Of a DNA stretch of 64,000 bases, positions 9,966-23,142 are shown in pieces; positions within the stretch are counted from its first letter, which is position 1, and the number at the start of each line of letters is the position of its first letter. The stretch is from Heterotrichella gracilis (taxonomy: Eukaryota; Sar; Xanthophyceae; Tribonematales; Xanthonemataceae). The notes below the pieces were generated by a model. It was not told the origin of the DNA. It saw only the letters and a list, made by a program, of their open reading frames with translations, and ran no database searches. The stretch lies in assembly GCA_032358255.1 (NCBI GenBank), contig JAULBX010029599.1, forward strand, positions 124,001 to 188,000, given 5' to 3'. A program made the position numbers and the translations under genes.

Positions 9966-12900
9966 CTATGTGACAACTTTCAAGCTTGTGACCTGTGACT
10001 GGGTACCAGGCGGCTCATGCCTGCTAGACCTCTTCATGCAGCACACCACCAGCGACATAAGCAATGCCGCACACGCAATGCCAACTCCAGCAGCAACCCC
10101 AGCAACAAGAATCAATGGAAAACCCGTCTCCTTCCCATTAACTGTGCTCTGCTGTTCTTGCTGCACAGTACTCAAACCAAAGTATGTAGCTGCCTTGGCA
10201 TTGGAGCTGGCCATTTTTTCTGCTGCAATATCAGCTGCTGGCATGGCATAATTGTACATGCGGATGCCTGACACCTTCCCTGGAACTGGCGCGAGGGCAG
10301 GCAGAGAACTCCAGTTGAAGCTCAGCAGCTGTGGCGGGTAGTACACGGGTGCTTGTGATTGAACACAGCGCCCAGCCACACTGCGCCGTGCGCATGCCAG
10401 TTCATCAAGCACCCACCGCCCTTGCCCATTGATCCACACTCCGAGGCGATTGTCATCCCTGCAGTTACAACATTTGCGTTGGCATGTGCTCGGATTTATG
10501 AAGGGGACAGCACAGTGCACACTTCAGTAGGCCAGTTCCAATGCAAACTGTTGGTTGTGCGTTGCCATTACCTCACATTACCTCAACATGGGCACGTGTG
10601 GATGGCAGTCATGCCCGTGAACCACGCTTTTGGACAATTGTTGGAAGTAAATGAACTCCAATGCCACAAATGCAGTACACATGTAAACTACCCACCTGAT
10701 GACCACAACATCAAGCTCCCTAGTGGTGTCCCCAACCCATGTGATGTCCATCTTGCCGATGCTGGATCCCCAGTGGACCCACACAGCGGTGCCAGCCAAT
10801 GACCCCGGTGCAAACGAAATGGCAGGCTCCGGATCCGACAGATCAACAAAAGCTGATGCAGCCAACTTCCACAGGCCTCCTCTGCTGGCTGAAAGGGCAC
10901 TGGCCAGCTGGATTGTCGTTGAGATTGTCCACTGTTGGCTGCATCTAGTATCTGGTAGCACAGACATAGGGAAATTGAGCTCCTGGTTGCCAATCTGCAG
11001 GCGGGAGGCGATGGTGGCGGCTTTGTAGAGATCCTTGCCAAGTCTGGCTAACTGTGGTGAAGGCTGAGCCCCATCGGGTGACTGGCTGATAACGCTGGGT
11101 TTGATGGCGGTGGGCAAGGTGGTTTGTATGGTGTGGATGCTGTAGGAGAGCTGATCCAGACCGTAGTATTTGTACCTGCACCAGGCATGGTGCACACATG
11201 ACAAAACACAGAAGTGGACACCAGTCCCATCTGATGCATAGAGCACATGCATTCCATGGTCCATCACTGACAGTGACTGTAGTGTGTACATGGAGAGATC
11301 CTCCTGGCTACTGTGACAGCGCAATATGAATCCTCATGGCATGGGCTTCAATTGGGAAAACTAAAAAATGTGCATCATGAATAGAACACCCACCTGATTG
11401 TGATGTTGACTGAAGACAGCGTTTGGCTGTCAATCGACACCTCAGCGCGCGTGTGGCGCCCATCCATTGCTAGAACCTTGACACTGTAGCTGGTTGGGCA
11501 CTGCCCTTGACACTGATACGAATCCTCCCCTGACGACTCCCGCAACTCCCTCAAAGACGGCAGTTGCACCTCTGTCTGGTCGAGTGCAACAGTCTTGTTG
11601 AGATTGTTCTTCCAGATAATTGCTGCGATGCTCGACATGTCAAGATTGAAGATTTTCAGCCTTGGCCGCAAATCATAGCCACAGCTGGGGGGCTCCAGTT
11701 CAACGTCGAAAGTCAAGGGAGAGGTGGATGGGGGATTGGCCACTGTTTGTAGTGTTACGTAAGCACATCGAAGGTCTTGCTGACCTATAAGTGCAAACAT
11801 AAGCTGTATTAGGACATGGTCACTCAGTGATGTTATTTCTTGCTGTAAAACAATGCATGCAAGCATCGTACCGGTAAAATCAGCCTTTCTGAAATTCTCC
11901 TGTGATGGCCATTCTCCTCTAAATCCGTAGAAGTCATAAGCAGAATACTGATGCACTGCTACGGTTGCGTTCCTCGGGCAATCATGAAACTTGTTCACCC
12001 TCAAGAGCATCTGAGTTTGGCCGTCATACCATGAGTAGCCATCTTTTATGAGCACAAATTGGGACCTCCTGAACAAGGCAACAGCAAGGTAGCGTCAGAG
12101 GCCGTGGTGCAGAGGCAAGTATTCACATCCGCACCACCAACTTCACAAGTGCACTGCGCATCTGTTGTACTTTGCTCATGCATGGAATTCCATCCGACAA
12201 AATGCAATCTTATCTCTTGCCTTCCTACACCTTCATGTGAATACTGTGACCCACCTAGCACCAGACCCTTCAGATGCTGGAAGCGCATCCGGCCAGTCCC
12301 CATACATCAGGTTGAAGTCCAGTAGTCCTTTATCACTCCAGTCAGACATCAGTTCCCCGGTGGTTGCATTGCGCTGCCTGCTGCTGTAGGCCACTGATAC
12401 TCCCTCAACATTGGTGCGCATGTTCTCGGGTACCAGAGGGCTATTTTCAGTGCCAGATGCAAGTGATACATCCTGCATATATCAACAACACGATTTGTAA
12501 GATGAGATTCATAGTTATAACCAAACATGAAGCATGGGTGAGGCACACAAAAGCGAATATATATAACGGGTTGCTTGCTATTTTTTGACGGCAGGTCGTG
12601 CAGTGGTCATATATGGGTGCACATTATAATTAGTTGCTCTACCTCTGGCAATGCCATGTCACTAGTGCTTAGTACATGTAGTGACCATCAATGCTTGAGA
12701 AACGTTGCAAGAGTACTTTACCTGCCAATGTGACGATGATCTAAATGAGATAATTATTATCTCATCCACACTCCTCCTCACTGAAAAAGTCATGAGGTTG
12801 CCTCCAGACTCGGCTCGATCTGATGGCCATAGAATGAGCTCATGGGTGGCAGGTGCTGCCAAGTCTGAAGTGCTGAACACCTTCCGCTCATCACCTGCAT

Positions 12901-15900
12901 TGATCATGCAATCCCTTTAATTAAATCAGAATATTAAAAACCATTACATGCCAATCGATTATAAAATGCCAATAAATATTACTATGCACTAATTGACACG
13001 GTATGTGCTGCTTGACCTTCCCCATTCGCTTGCACACCGCGATCAGCGATTCATAAATGCACAGGTGAACAATCAACCACAGCCCACCCATGCACGCCAC
13101 TGGCATAAATGCATCAACATCAGCACCAAGCTAGCTCACCAGATATCCACCCAGCCAGCACTTTGTCGTATGCACTGAAGGCCCCTTTGCAGCACGCCAT
13201 CATATCCAGCTGGTCTGTGTATGCGCTGCGGTCGTCCACTTCCCCAGCTGCCAGTGGGTCGGTTGGTGCGCTGGTGCCATCATGCACGCGGTAGTTCTCC
13301 GCATGGAAGAAGCCTAGCCTGTGACCAGTCTCGTGCATGGCGTAGTACATGCTAGGGTAGCACTGCGTGATGGTGGCGCCTTTGGAATCAATTCCGCCTG
13401 TTGACACACAAAGGCAGCACATCAGCAGCCGAGGTGCGTAATTTGCATGCACAGCCAGATTTTTTGTGCATCTGAAAAACAACAGCTGATGATCAGCAGG
13501 AAATGATAAAAGTGAACAGAAGGGTGGCACAATGGATCATGTTGATCAGATTGTTTTTTATACCCGACCACGCTCGAAATGGCGGGGCTTTGAGGTTGGT
13601 CATGGGAACCAGTGCTAGATAGTTCCATGCGCTTATGTTGCTATCAAGCAGTGTCCTTGGTATGAATTCATTGTAGTAGGAAAGGGCATCGCCTTCTGGC
13701 GTGGGGGGTTCCAAATAGGCCTCTGTCAGCACCGTCACATCTGGATTCATTGATAACTTTCCAAATGACTGTGAGATCAAGCCTTCATTGTACTGATCAA
13801 ACCACCCAGTCTCATGCATGAGCTGCTCGGTGCCCGCCTGCAGAACAGCGTACGCGCATTACTTGATGATGGGAACATATGTACTCATTGAAGCTACATA
13901 GCACCAGCATCAACGGCTACCCTGGTGCTAGCGCTGCTTTACTATGCAATTACCTTTGTGCACATTGTGGAACAGGTCAAACCACTCTCTGTTGTCTTGT
14001 GAGGGGATGAATTCTGCCAGCCAGACCAATGCGATTGACAAGGAACCTGCAAGGTATGGTCATTGGTGTCACTCAGATGTTTAAGGGTGCTTTCCAATTC
14101 AATTCAGTCGGAAAACATCATCCAGCAAAAATGCAAAGTATGCAAGGAACATCTGTATCACGTGCACAAGTTGGCAAGCCCTTATGGAAGCATGCCACGA
14201 CCAATCCACCTTGTGATTACCTGAGAACGAATTGCCCAGTCAAACCCAGCGGGCAGCACTGCCAATTGCTTATTGTGGCCTTGAGTATCTGCCTGGTACG
14301 TTGGGCTGTTGCCATAGGCCCTGATGCTTCCAGCACCAGCCAACCTCGAGTCTTGACAGCTGCGGAGCTTGATGGGTCCTGCATGCAGTGCACTTTGTAT
14401 AAATGTTGACGCTGTGGGTGCACATGCTGTAGAAAGCATACTGGCATGATTGCATGCACAGCAAACTCCCAATGCTGTGGGCAACAGCATACCTGTCACT
14501 GGAGGAGCTAGCATGGAGAAGTCAAATAGTCTTTCTGCCTGCATTCAAAGTAAAGGGATGCTCAGGGACTGTTGCGCATGTAATCTTGCCAGTGGACCGC
14601 AATGAAAGTGAGCTAGACATGTGCAACACGTGATGAGAAACATGATTTGTACTTGCCTCCAAATCCTGGTTGTTCCAGTAGTCCTCATCCCAGCCCAGGG
14701 ATTGCGCATAACCCCTTGTGACAGGGTGGCGGAACACTGTGTCATGGATTGGCCTGCCCAGCTGCTGAGCAGTCACGAACGATGTGCTGCGGCAGCAGGG
14801 GGCGCGCCTCATTGTGTCTCCAATCTTACGCACAATGATGTAGCTGTCTTGTGTCGACACTGCACCATTGCTGGCCTGTGCGCACATGCCATATCATTTC
14901 AGCACTTGAAGCCTGGAATAATTGCAACTACATGCATGGCAATGCCTGCATGCCAACACCATCGTGGTACGCGTATTACACAAATTTCGAGTAATTTCTT
15001 CTGCTGTGCACTGCATCCTACAACCTGAAGATTAATGCACTGGACTAACCTGCACCCTGATGAGGTATTTGCCAGCACGCTTGAAAGCAACCACCATCTG
15101 CACTGACACAAAATTGTCGCCAGGCTGGCCAGTGCTCTCTGCCATTGCATCACCACACTCCTCCTGCTGCTGGTTGCAATCGGCACGAGGGACGCCATAC
15201 ACAGTCATTTGAAGCCTACATGGATCAGCACAAAGGGGGGTCACAAATAACTTTCAATTCTTAAAAAGCGCTTTCTGAATTGCAGTGTCCTTAAATGATG
15301 CATGGCTGGATGTGCTAACTCACGGCAAGATGCTGTGCTCAAGAAGAAACACTTGGCTCATAAGAAATACTTCTGCATTGCTTTTTAGCCACAGCTTGCT
15401 ACTGTCCACAAGTTGACCATGCATGTAACATGCAGCATGTCTTACCGTAAGCTGTCACCAGACTCGCTTGTGGCTGCCCCTGTAAAAGTTATGCTGTCCC
15501 CAATGAACACATCCCCACTTGCAACCATGCCTGAGCTGGAATATGTGAAAGAGCTGATTTTTGGGGACTGGACTAAAATGGTGTCATCAGTTGGATTTGC
15601 CAGTGCCTGCGCAATGGCCTCACACTCCATTGCCTGGCTGAACACCTGCAGGCTGTCCATCTGTGCCCTGATTGTGTCAGCATATCGCGTTGTGAGGAAT
15701 GACCCCACAGTGATGCCCGTGTCAAGCAGATTTTGATCATTCGATATCAAGTCCGGTATGCTGCTGCTGGCCTGTGAGGTTGTGGCGTTGCCTGGGCTCA
15801 GCATCAACTGGTTGAGGCACAAGAAGAAGCTGCCATCGGCCTTTCTTGACACAGCAAGAATGGCATTCCCATCTGACGCAGCTGTTGCCTGGTCTGATGC

Positions 15901-16432
15901 ATTGTCACCCAAGCTAAGAAGCATCCATTCCGTTCCCAGAGCCACTGCCAATTGGTTGAGGGGCAAATCCAGCGCAAACTGCACGCCCTTGAGGCTGAAG
16001 ACTGTGCCAGATGAGGCTGAATTTAGGTCTGATAATGATGCTGCAACTGTGAAGCTTACTTCACTGGTTGGAAGTACAAATGGGTTGATTTGCGCAGATA
16101 GGATTTCACGTGACGTGCAGTCCTGCTGATCCTGATTAAACATGCCGTCAGGGTAAAGCGCAAGACCACCTGCATCAACACATCATGATCAGTTCAAAAT
16201 TATATATGATACTGCACAGCACTTTAGCCCGCTCTTGTCAAGCGCTTGGAAAAACACAAGCTAGTGCAATCTGTGTGACATGGTTTAATGTGGCATGGAT
16301 CACGATGTGGGAGCTACCTCAAATGCTGGCTGTGGTGTACTTACCCTTGGGAAGCAGGCTGCGACCTGCAGCGCTGGCCACAATGCTGCACACCCCCAAC
16401 ATGAGCACAACGCTTCTGGCCCTGTACTCCAT
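9966..16432 (-). CDS. Membrane-anchored gametolysin-like (M11) zinc metallopeptidase with LamG-like domains
   Basis: About fifteen exons encode roughly 1300 residues. The ATG at 16432 starts a signal peptide (MEYRARSVVLMLGVCSIVAS). Exon 2 (16169-15446) holds a concanavalin/LamG-like sheet domain. The catalytic core (about 13819-13130) carries HETGHRLGFFHA, which fits the HExxHxxGxxH zinc motif of M11, and a downstream SAYTDQLDMMA matching the family Met-turn. A second LamG-like domain (about 11160-10290) ends in GIRMYNYAMPAADIAAE, the usual closing strand of that fold. One transmembrane helix (ILVAGVAAGVGIACAALLMS region) and a 25-residue cytosolic tail follow. Gametolysins degrade the extracellular matrix or cell wall. 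Topology implies a type I surface enzyme, not a secreted one. One intron uses a GC donor (14656). The junction between the exon ending at 14221 and the one starting at 14046 is not phase-consistent as drawn, so a donor shift or a missed exon lies there. Confidence 0.75.
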
Positions 16433-18058
16433 GGTATGAATAGTCTCGTAGTGGCCCTGCGGAGGTAGGTCTGCCTACACTGTGGCAATTGCAGGCTAGG
16501 GACCAGCCCTGGTGCTGCTCAGCCCAGCCTGGCTAGATCAAACTGCAAGTAATCGAATCGATATTTGCACAAGCCTTGCAGCACCGAGTAAAACTGCAGT
16601 TGTTAAACAGCCACAAGCGTTACTCGTGTGGCTACCGGCGGCTGAGAGTGCTTCTGTACATCCACCTGGTGTCGACAAGAGGCTGCAGCACCGCACAGGC
16701 AAGATGTCTTGTCGCAGGCGTCGCCAGTACTCTGTCGACCTAACTACGGCAGCAATACTGACGGGACTCCGCACGCGACGGGACAGGACCACTAGTGCGC
16801 CAAGAAGGGGACCTGGTGCGTAAGATGCAGACGCACCTGGCTCAGTGACCTGTCGCAGTCGTTGACTGATGCCGCGCGCGCCGATCGCCGCCCCCGCCTC
16901 TCGTGACGGCCGTGGATGCCCGCCGGCAAAGCGAATCAAAAAGTTGCCTTACACCTTCTGATTGGAGGTACAACCTTCAGACAGCGCTGCTTACCATAAC
17001 GGCAAGTATTGCCGTAGCCGTGGCAAGGATTTGAGCGCAAAAAGTACATTTTGTCAAGTCTTGTCTTCTTGGAAAAGCTTGACAAGAAACCGTCGGCATT
17101 CAGCTCTACAGAGTCTGTAGAGCTGAATCTGTAGGTCTGACCAGACAAAAAGGATTCAATCACTGTAACACATACCATTTGAACATGCATGCGCCAGCAA
17201 ATGCGCATGCCGCAACAACTTGCGGCCCATCACCTATATGCCAATACGCTGAGCCTGAGGCAAAAACATTCATAGATTTTGTGCAAGTGCACATTCCTAC
17301 TTTCTTCATGCAGACTTTAACGCAAGTGCATTACGCTGCCTACCCGGTACGCTACGTACCCAATGCATGCACTGTGTCATGTCTGTTTGCCAGCAACAGC
17401 AGCAGCATACGCTCATGCCTGTTTGCCAGCAACATAGTCAATATGCAGCAGCTAAGCATGCACCCAATAGCATGCCTACTGGCAGCACTTCTCAAAAGAC
17501 ATACATGTGCACCTAACCAAAAAAACTACATGTCTGTATCATACATGTCAATGGAACAAATGGGTGGATTCTGTCGAGCAAGGCCAAAAGATTTAACACC
17601 ATTCCAGCAGAGCAAATGGCCCCCGCACTAGCCTGCCACAGTGGGTAAAAGTGGCGTTTGTGGCAGTTGCCTCAGATAAATCATGTGCACGGTACTTTTG
17701 GCGTACAATGTGCACCGGCAATAAAAAACATAGCCCAGAACGTGGCGTATACATGTGATATGGACACAAAAAGGACAAGCCCAAGAGCTTGCATAAGATA
17801 TGGCTGAAACGTCGCGATAAGGTGCCAGCTGGCATTGTAAGCCTCGTGGCCTGAAAAATGGGATTGTACATCTGTAGAATGTAGCTTTTGGAACTTTTAG
17901 GTGTTTTACTAACGACATGCCTACCCAGACAACCCCCCTCATGTCCAGGACTATTGATACACAGTATTAAAAGTACAATTTTGTAACGCTCCTGAGCCAA
18001 CCAGCGCCCGAACCCCTTGCCACAGCCATGCCCTGCACTGCGGCCAATTGTCCCTGCC
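16433..18058. other. Intergenic region: M11 promoter and ATG1 3' UTR
   Basis: This 1.6-kb stretch lies between two minus-strand genes. The part next to 16433 should contain the M11 peptidase promoter, and the part next to 18058 the ATG1 3' UTR. A perfect 14-bp hairpin lies at 17098-17128. Open frames on both strands (for example 16538-16939, minus) show no recognisable domain. Confidence 0.5.
17098..17128. repeat. Perfect 14-bp inverted repeat with 3-base loop
   Basis: ATTCAGCTCTACAG (17098-17111), loop AGT, then CTGTAGAGCTGAAT (17115-17128). It could be a DNA-binding palindrome or a hairpin in a transcript; nothing decides between these. Confidence 0.85.
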
Positions 18059-21000
18059 TCATGCTTCCGCAGTGCTGCTGGCTGCCCTCCCATCGTGTTG
18101 CGCAGAGGCGCATGCCATGTGGCGCTGGCTGATGCCTGCCGCGATGCGCTGCAGCCGCGCCTTGTCGGCCTCAGCCAGCTTGAGGGGGGGTTGCACAGGG
18201 AGGGTGCTGGCCTCGGAGAAGAGGAAGTAAAACACGGTGCCCGCCTGCGATAGGCAGACACTGGTTAAAGGAGGGCAGTGCATGGCGGCTGGCGCAAGGC
18301 GTGCACGGCAGACTGCGTTTAATGAATCCTCTTTGAAGTTTTCAGCTTCTCCAAGGAATCTTGTTGCTGAAACGCATCTAAACAATATCATTTGCGCTGG
18401 CGTCGGGCAGGTACAAGCTATGGAGGACATGCACTTGACAAGCAAATTTCCTTTTTCCACGTTCAAGTTCTCCTGACCTGCCACTGCACTCTCCTGACCT
18501 GCCACTGCACCTGGCCCCATGAGTAGCTGCCCCATCACCACCACACACACCACCGCCCCCGTTGCCCAACCATAAACAAGCCTGCCTCCAACGCCCGCCC
18601 CACCTTGGCATAGCAGATGTCAAGCAAGGTAAATCTATCTTACCAGGATGACTTGCTTGGAAAGGAGACAGTCTAAACATCTGCAATCTCACGTGCCCAC
18701 GTGAACAACTGTCCTATCCCCACCACACACCGTAGCATACCCACATCCCTCCACCCCCCCTACTTCCCCTCTCACACCCACCTTGGCATAGCTGTACATG
18801 GCTGCCTTGCGATTGCTCATGCTCTCCTCCTTGGCCCCCTTGCACCCCAGGCTGAGCGCCAACTCGAACGCCAGCTCCCAGGCATCAGGCAAGGGGCCCT
18901 GGTACCCCGCCTCCCGCAGTGCAGCCCCACAAGCCCACCCCTGCTGCAGAACCAGACCCAGTTCCCGCCACAGGCGCTGCTGGGTGGCGGGATCGGGAGG
19001 CAAGGGGAGCGAGGGCGGGGCGTCGGGTGAGGGGAGGGAGAGGGACAGCTGGTAGAGCTGCATGCCCAGCCATTGGAGGGCCAGCGCCTCGGCTAGCAAG
19101 CCAGCCTGAGAAAGGGAAAGGTAGGGCAGGTGTGGGATCACTGGGGGCGGGGATGGAATTACGGCGCAGCGCCCCACATTTCACCCAAACCATGATTGCA
19201 AGTGTGAACGAGCGAGGGACGCAAGTGGTTGCTGATGCATGCCCCTACAGGTGCAGTCCACTTTGCTCAGCAGCCGAGCTGCATGTGGCCTAAATTCAGG
19301 GTCTACAACCAACACAGCAGTAATCAGTAACGATTCAGGGACACATCCGCCTCCACACTGCCAGCACCACCCACCCACCTCATGCTTGACATTAGCATGC
19401 GCCACCAACGCGCTAGCAACCCGCTCCAGCAGCTCCTGCCGCGAGGCTGGCATGAAAGAGACGGCCAGTCGGTCCGGCGGGGCGCGCGGGGACAGCGGCG
19501 GGCGCCAGTTGTGCGGGCTGCTGCCGCTGCTGCTGCTGGCACTGGCTTGCTGCGCGAAGGGCGCCGGGGAGTGCGGTGCTGCGCTGGGGCTGCCTTGGTA
19601 GCCGCTGCTGGGCGCCGGTGATGGGGGCCCATGGCTCTGCGGGGATCAGAATTGGGGTGCGTGTGAGGTTCGGGGAATCGTTTGTAAACCAATTTTAGGA
19701 TTTCTCAGCCTACATATCTGACTCCAAAGCCATGACTCCGAAGGCATGATTAGCAACATATAAGGAAAGCATTTTCTATCGTTTAAATTATTGCAACTAC
19801 ATTAATGCTTTTTTTAAAGAATTTAATTGTACAATTTATTCTCAATCTTTTTCCTTCATAATTACAACTAAATAGTTCCCGTGCCCTACTCCCCCGGCGC
19901 ACACCTTTGGTACCGGTGGGGGCGCCGGTCGTGAGCTGGCTTTCACCGGGGAGGTGGAACCAAAGTGCTTCAGCCCCAGGGATGCCGCCCGTCCCGACGC
20001 CAGGGATAGCAGGTTTTTGGGCAGCGAGGTCGCAATTCCTGTCAGGTGCTGCGCAAGGGGGCTGGCCACACTGGCTGCGCGCTGGGTGGGCTGGTGGGCG
20101 GAGCTGGTAGCGGAGGCGGGCATGTGCTCAATGAGCACATAGTCGTCGTCAAATGAGTCCTGGAGGGGTTCGTCTGACCGCCGGGAGCCAGAGCGGGTGG
20201 ATGCAAAACCTGGGTGACACAAGTGAATGGCCTGTAAAGAGTCGGTCGCGTGCTCAATGGTGCTAGAATTTGCACTACCCAATTCCACTCGATTGACATT
20301 TATATGGTGCTCGCCTTGGAGGCATTTTTTGAAAATGTTATAATATACAACATAATTGTACAGCACCGATACGTGCTCATGAGCGTGCAGCTGGCCCCAC
20401 ATGCACCATAAAAAATGCAAAGGCACAGACAAGGGCAGCCACTCCTCCCCCAAGCTAGCAGATGCAGCAGCCAGGCATAACCCTGTGACGCAACCTCACC
20501 TGGTGACATGAAGGGCGTCCCCCGATCCCTAAAGCTGTTGTTCTGTGCCGGCTGCTGGTAGGTGCCTCCAGCACCGCCTTGTGACAGGCTGGTGCTGGTG
20601 CTGCGGGTGGGCCCAGAGCCCTCCAGAAAACCCTGTGCAAAACCCTTAGCAGGGGCCGGACCGCCCAGCTGCTGGTGCAGGTCGTCCATGAAGGGGAAGG
20701 AGGTGGTGCACACAGGCGGGGGGGAGGGGGACAGCGGGTGATGGTAGGCGGAGGTGCTTGGCTGCTGGGCGGCCACTGTGAAGGCGCTTTGCGGTGCAGA
20801 CCTGTCCATGGGCAGAGCGAGCGTGTCATGGGGATGCCACGTGCTATCCCTAATGCCACGGGCTGATATGTCTGGAATGTTACATGGGGTGCAGACCTGT
20901 CGGTATGCAAAGCCTGATGTATGGGTGCAGTGCAGTCAATAGGCGAGTGTGGCGTGGGAACGGCACATGGCTGTGCATGGTGTGGACGAGTATAGAGCAA

Positions 21001-22615
21001 TGCCCTAAGTGGCAATGGCATATATTTTCTGTTGGTGCAGCAGGGAGAGTCCGGCTACTGAAAGAAGTGACATGCAACAGCCGTATGAATGAAGATGGGG
21101 AGCTGCATGACCTGTGCCGGGATCCCCACCGCCCATACACGGGAGCGCGCCGACGGCCTTTTTGCATACAATGTGCGCGCATTTACATGGCACGGTGCGC
21201 AGGTACATCCAGTGCCTACCCTGTGCTGTCAGCTCCCTCCCGCCCTGCGCCTTGCACGGCGCTGCTTGTCCCCGAGGTGCAGTCCAGGCCTGTGGCACCG
21301 CTGGGGCTAAGGAAGGGGTGCGCGAAAAACTCCTCAAAGGAGATGCGCTCCACCGGGTTGCGCCGCAGCAGCTGGTGGATGAGCTGCTTGCAGGGGGCGC
21401 TCAGCTGCGCCTCCACCTGCGCAGGCAGGGGTGGATATGGTTTGTTAGACAGCAACACATTGGGGCTTTTAATATGCGCCTCAACCTGCGTTTGGCAAGA
21501 GGGCATGGTTGGGCTGTGCCTTTAATAGCTGTGCCCACACATGGTGAGCTTTGAAAAATAAATATTGACAGGAATCATGGCCTTCATGTCCTGGCCGTCA
21601 TACCACACCACCACCACACCCTCTGTGGGGTATGCAGAGGGCCGCACCTGGTCAGGGATGACCACGTTCTGCCTCTCTATGTTGCGCAGCAGCTGCACAT
21701 GGTTTGCTCCATAGAAGGGGGGCTTGCCGCTGACCAGCTCAAACAGTATGGCACCCACGCTCCACAGGTCAGCTTTGGCGTCGTACTTCTGGAACTGCAG
21801 GATCTCGGGCGCCATGTACAGGGGAGATCCACAAAGGGTTTCCAGAAGGCCCTGGGGCTGCAGGTTCCTGGCAAAGCCGAAGTCTGCTATCTTGAGGGTT
21901 CCCTCAGGGCTTGAGACCGAGAGCAGCAGGTTCTGTGGTTTGAGGTCCCTCTGCAAGAACAACCCAACCAAGGTTGAGCAAACCAGGCCACAGTCGTTGC
22001 CACCACAAGTTGTGCTATTTTGAGTCTGTAACTTCAAAACATTTGTCTTATACACTGGAAATAGCCAGCTTGGAAGCCAGGGAATACGTACGTGCACCAT
22101 GTGGTGAGCCCACAGCTCCCGGAGACCAACAGCAAGCTGCTGCATAAGCCGGTGCGCAGTGGCCTCCTCTATCCGTTTCTCGCGCTTTATGAACCTTGCA
22201 AGGTCCCCACCCGCGCAGTATTCCATGACGAGGTACATTCGGTTGTTCTCCTGCCCACAGGGAGTCAACCTCAGCAGGCATACACACGGCATGCATGCAT
22301 ATGTTGCTCAACAACAGCGCAGAGTGGGCAGTGCTGGAGCAACAGACAGCAAAACAAGGACTAACGCTGAAAACTCGCCTCAATAACCTCGTAGAGCTGC
22401 ACTATGTTTGGGTGGTTGATACGCTGCAGTATGGATATCTCGCTCTCCAGGCTCTGCCGAAGCTTGCGGTTCAGCTGCTCCAGTTTTATCTCCTTCACGG
22501 CCACCTCCTGACCCGTGTCCCTATGCCGCGCCTTCCAGACGACGGCAAACGAGCCGGAGCCTATGTGGCGCTCCAGCAGCCAGTTCCCAAGCACTCTGCT
22601 CGTCCCGTCCCCCAT
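18059..22615 (-). CDS. ATG1: ATG1/ULK autophagy-initiating Ser/Thr kinase
   Basis: The ATG at 22615 starts [20 protein letters not shown], an N-terminal kinase domain with glycine loop GSGSFAVVW, catalytic lysine in VAVKEI, RDLKPQN (the H before it is in the previous exon, VH|RDLKPQN), DFGFARN, and APEIL. The closing segment, [20 protein letters not shown], is nearly diagnostic of plant and algal ATG1. A Pro/Ser-rich disordered linker follows; it contains [11 protein letters not shown], which could be an ATG8-interacting motif (inference). Two helical C-terminal exons (about 19105-18785 and 18250-18059) resemble the MIT-like EAT domain that binds ATG13. ATG1 with ATG13 starts autophagosome formation under nutrient stress. 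The protein is roughly 700 residues, as expected. Exon borders are approximate. It is divergent from the GRIM-19 gene. Confidence 0.85.
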
Positions 22616-23142
22616 TGCACAAACACCCACCCAGGGCGACTAGTCAAAACCGCATAGCAACTCGGTGACACCGCAGCGAGGTGCGCAGTACAAACCCACA
22701 ACCCCGACTGTTCTTCTGTCCCGGCCTCAGTCACGCAAGCTTTAAAAACACTGCACCTTCATCCAAACGTTGTGAGGTTTTGCACGAGGTTTTTCACCGA
22801 GAGCTGTCGCCGGTCCCCCCGTGACAGTTTCATAATTGTTTCCTTCCTTCCAGTGCAATGAGACTTTGTTCTTAACCCTTGCTCTGACTACAAGTCTTCC
22901 TCAGAACTGGCACAGCTGCTGTGAAGCGTTTGTCGACTTTGTAGAAGGATCTCACCCTGTTTGCAACTCACGCCATTGGCGCCCACCTGACCCTTGCACC
23001 AACAACTCACCAGGCGGGTTGTGCGCCATTGGGGGTTTGGAAGCTGGACGTGCCTGGACAAGGACGTGGTACACTGCATGCAGCCTTGGGCTGGATAAGG
23101 TTTAATCTCTCGCTGCAAGCCTGATAATCAGCTGTGGGAACG
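22616..23142. promoter_or_regulatory. Divergent promoter region, ATG1 and GRIM-19
   Basis: The 527 bp between two head-to-head start codons must carry both promoters and 5' UTRs. I see no recognisable TATA element or long palindrome. Confidence 0.45.
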
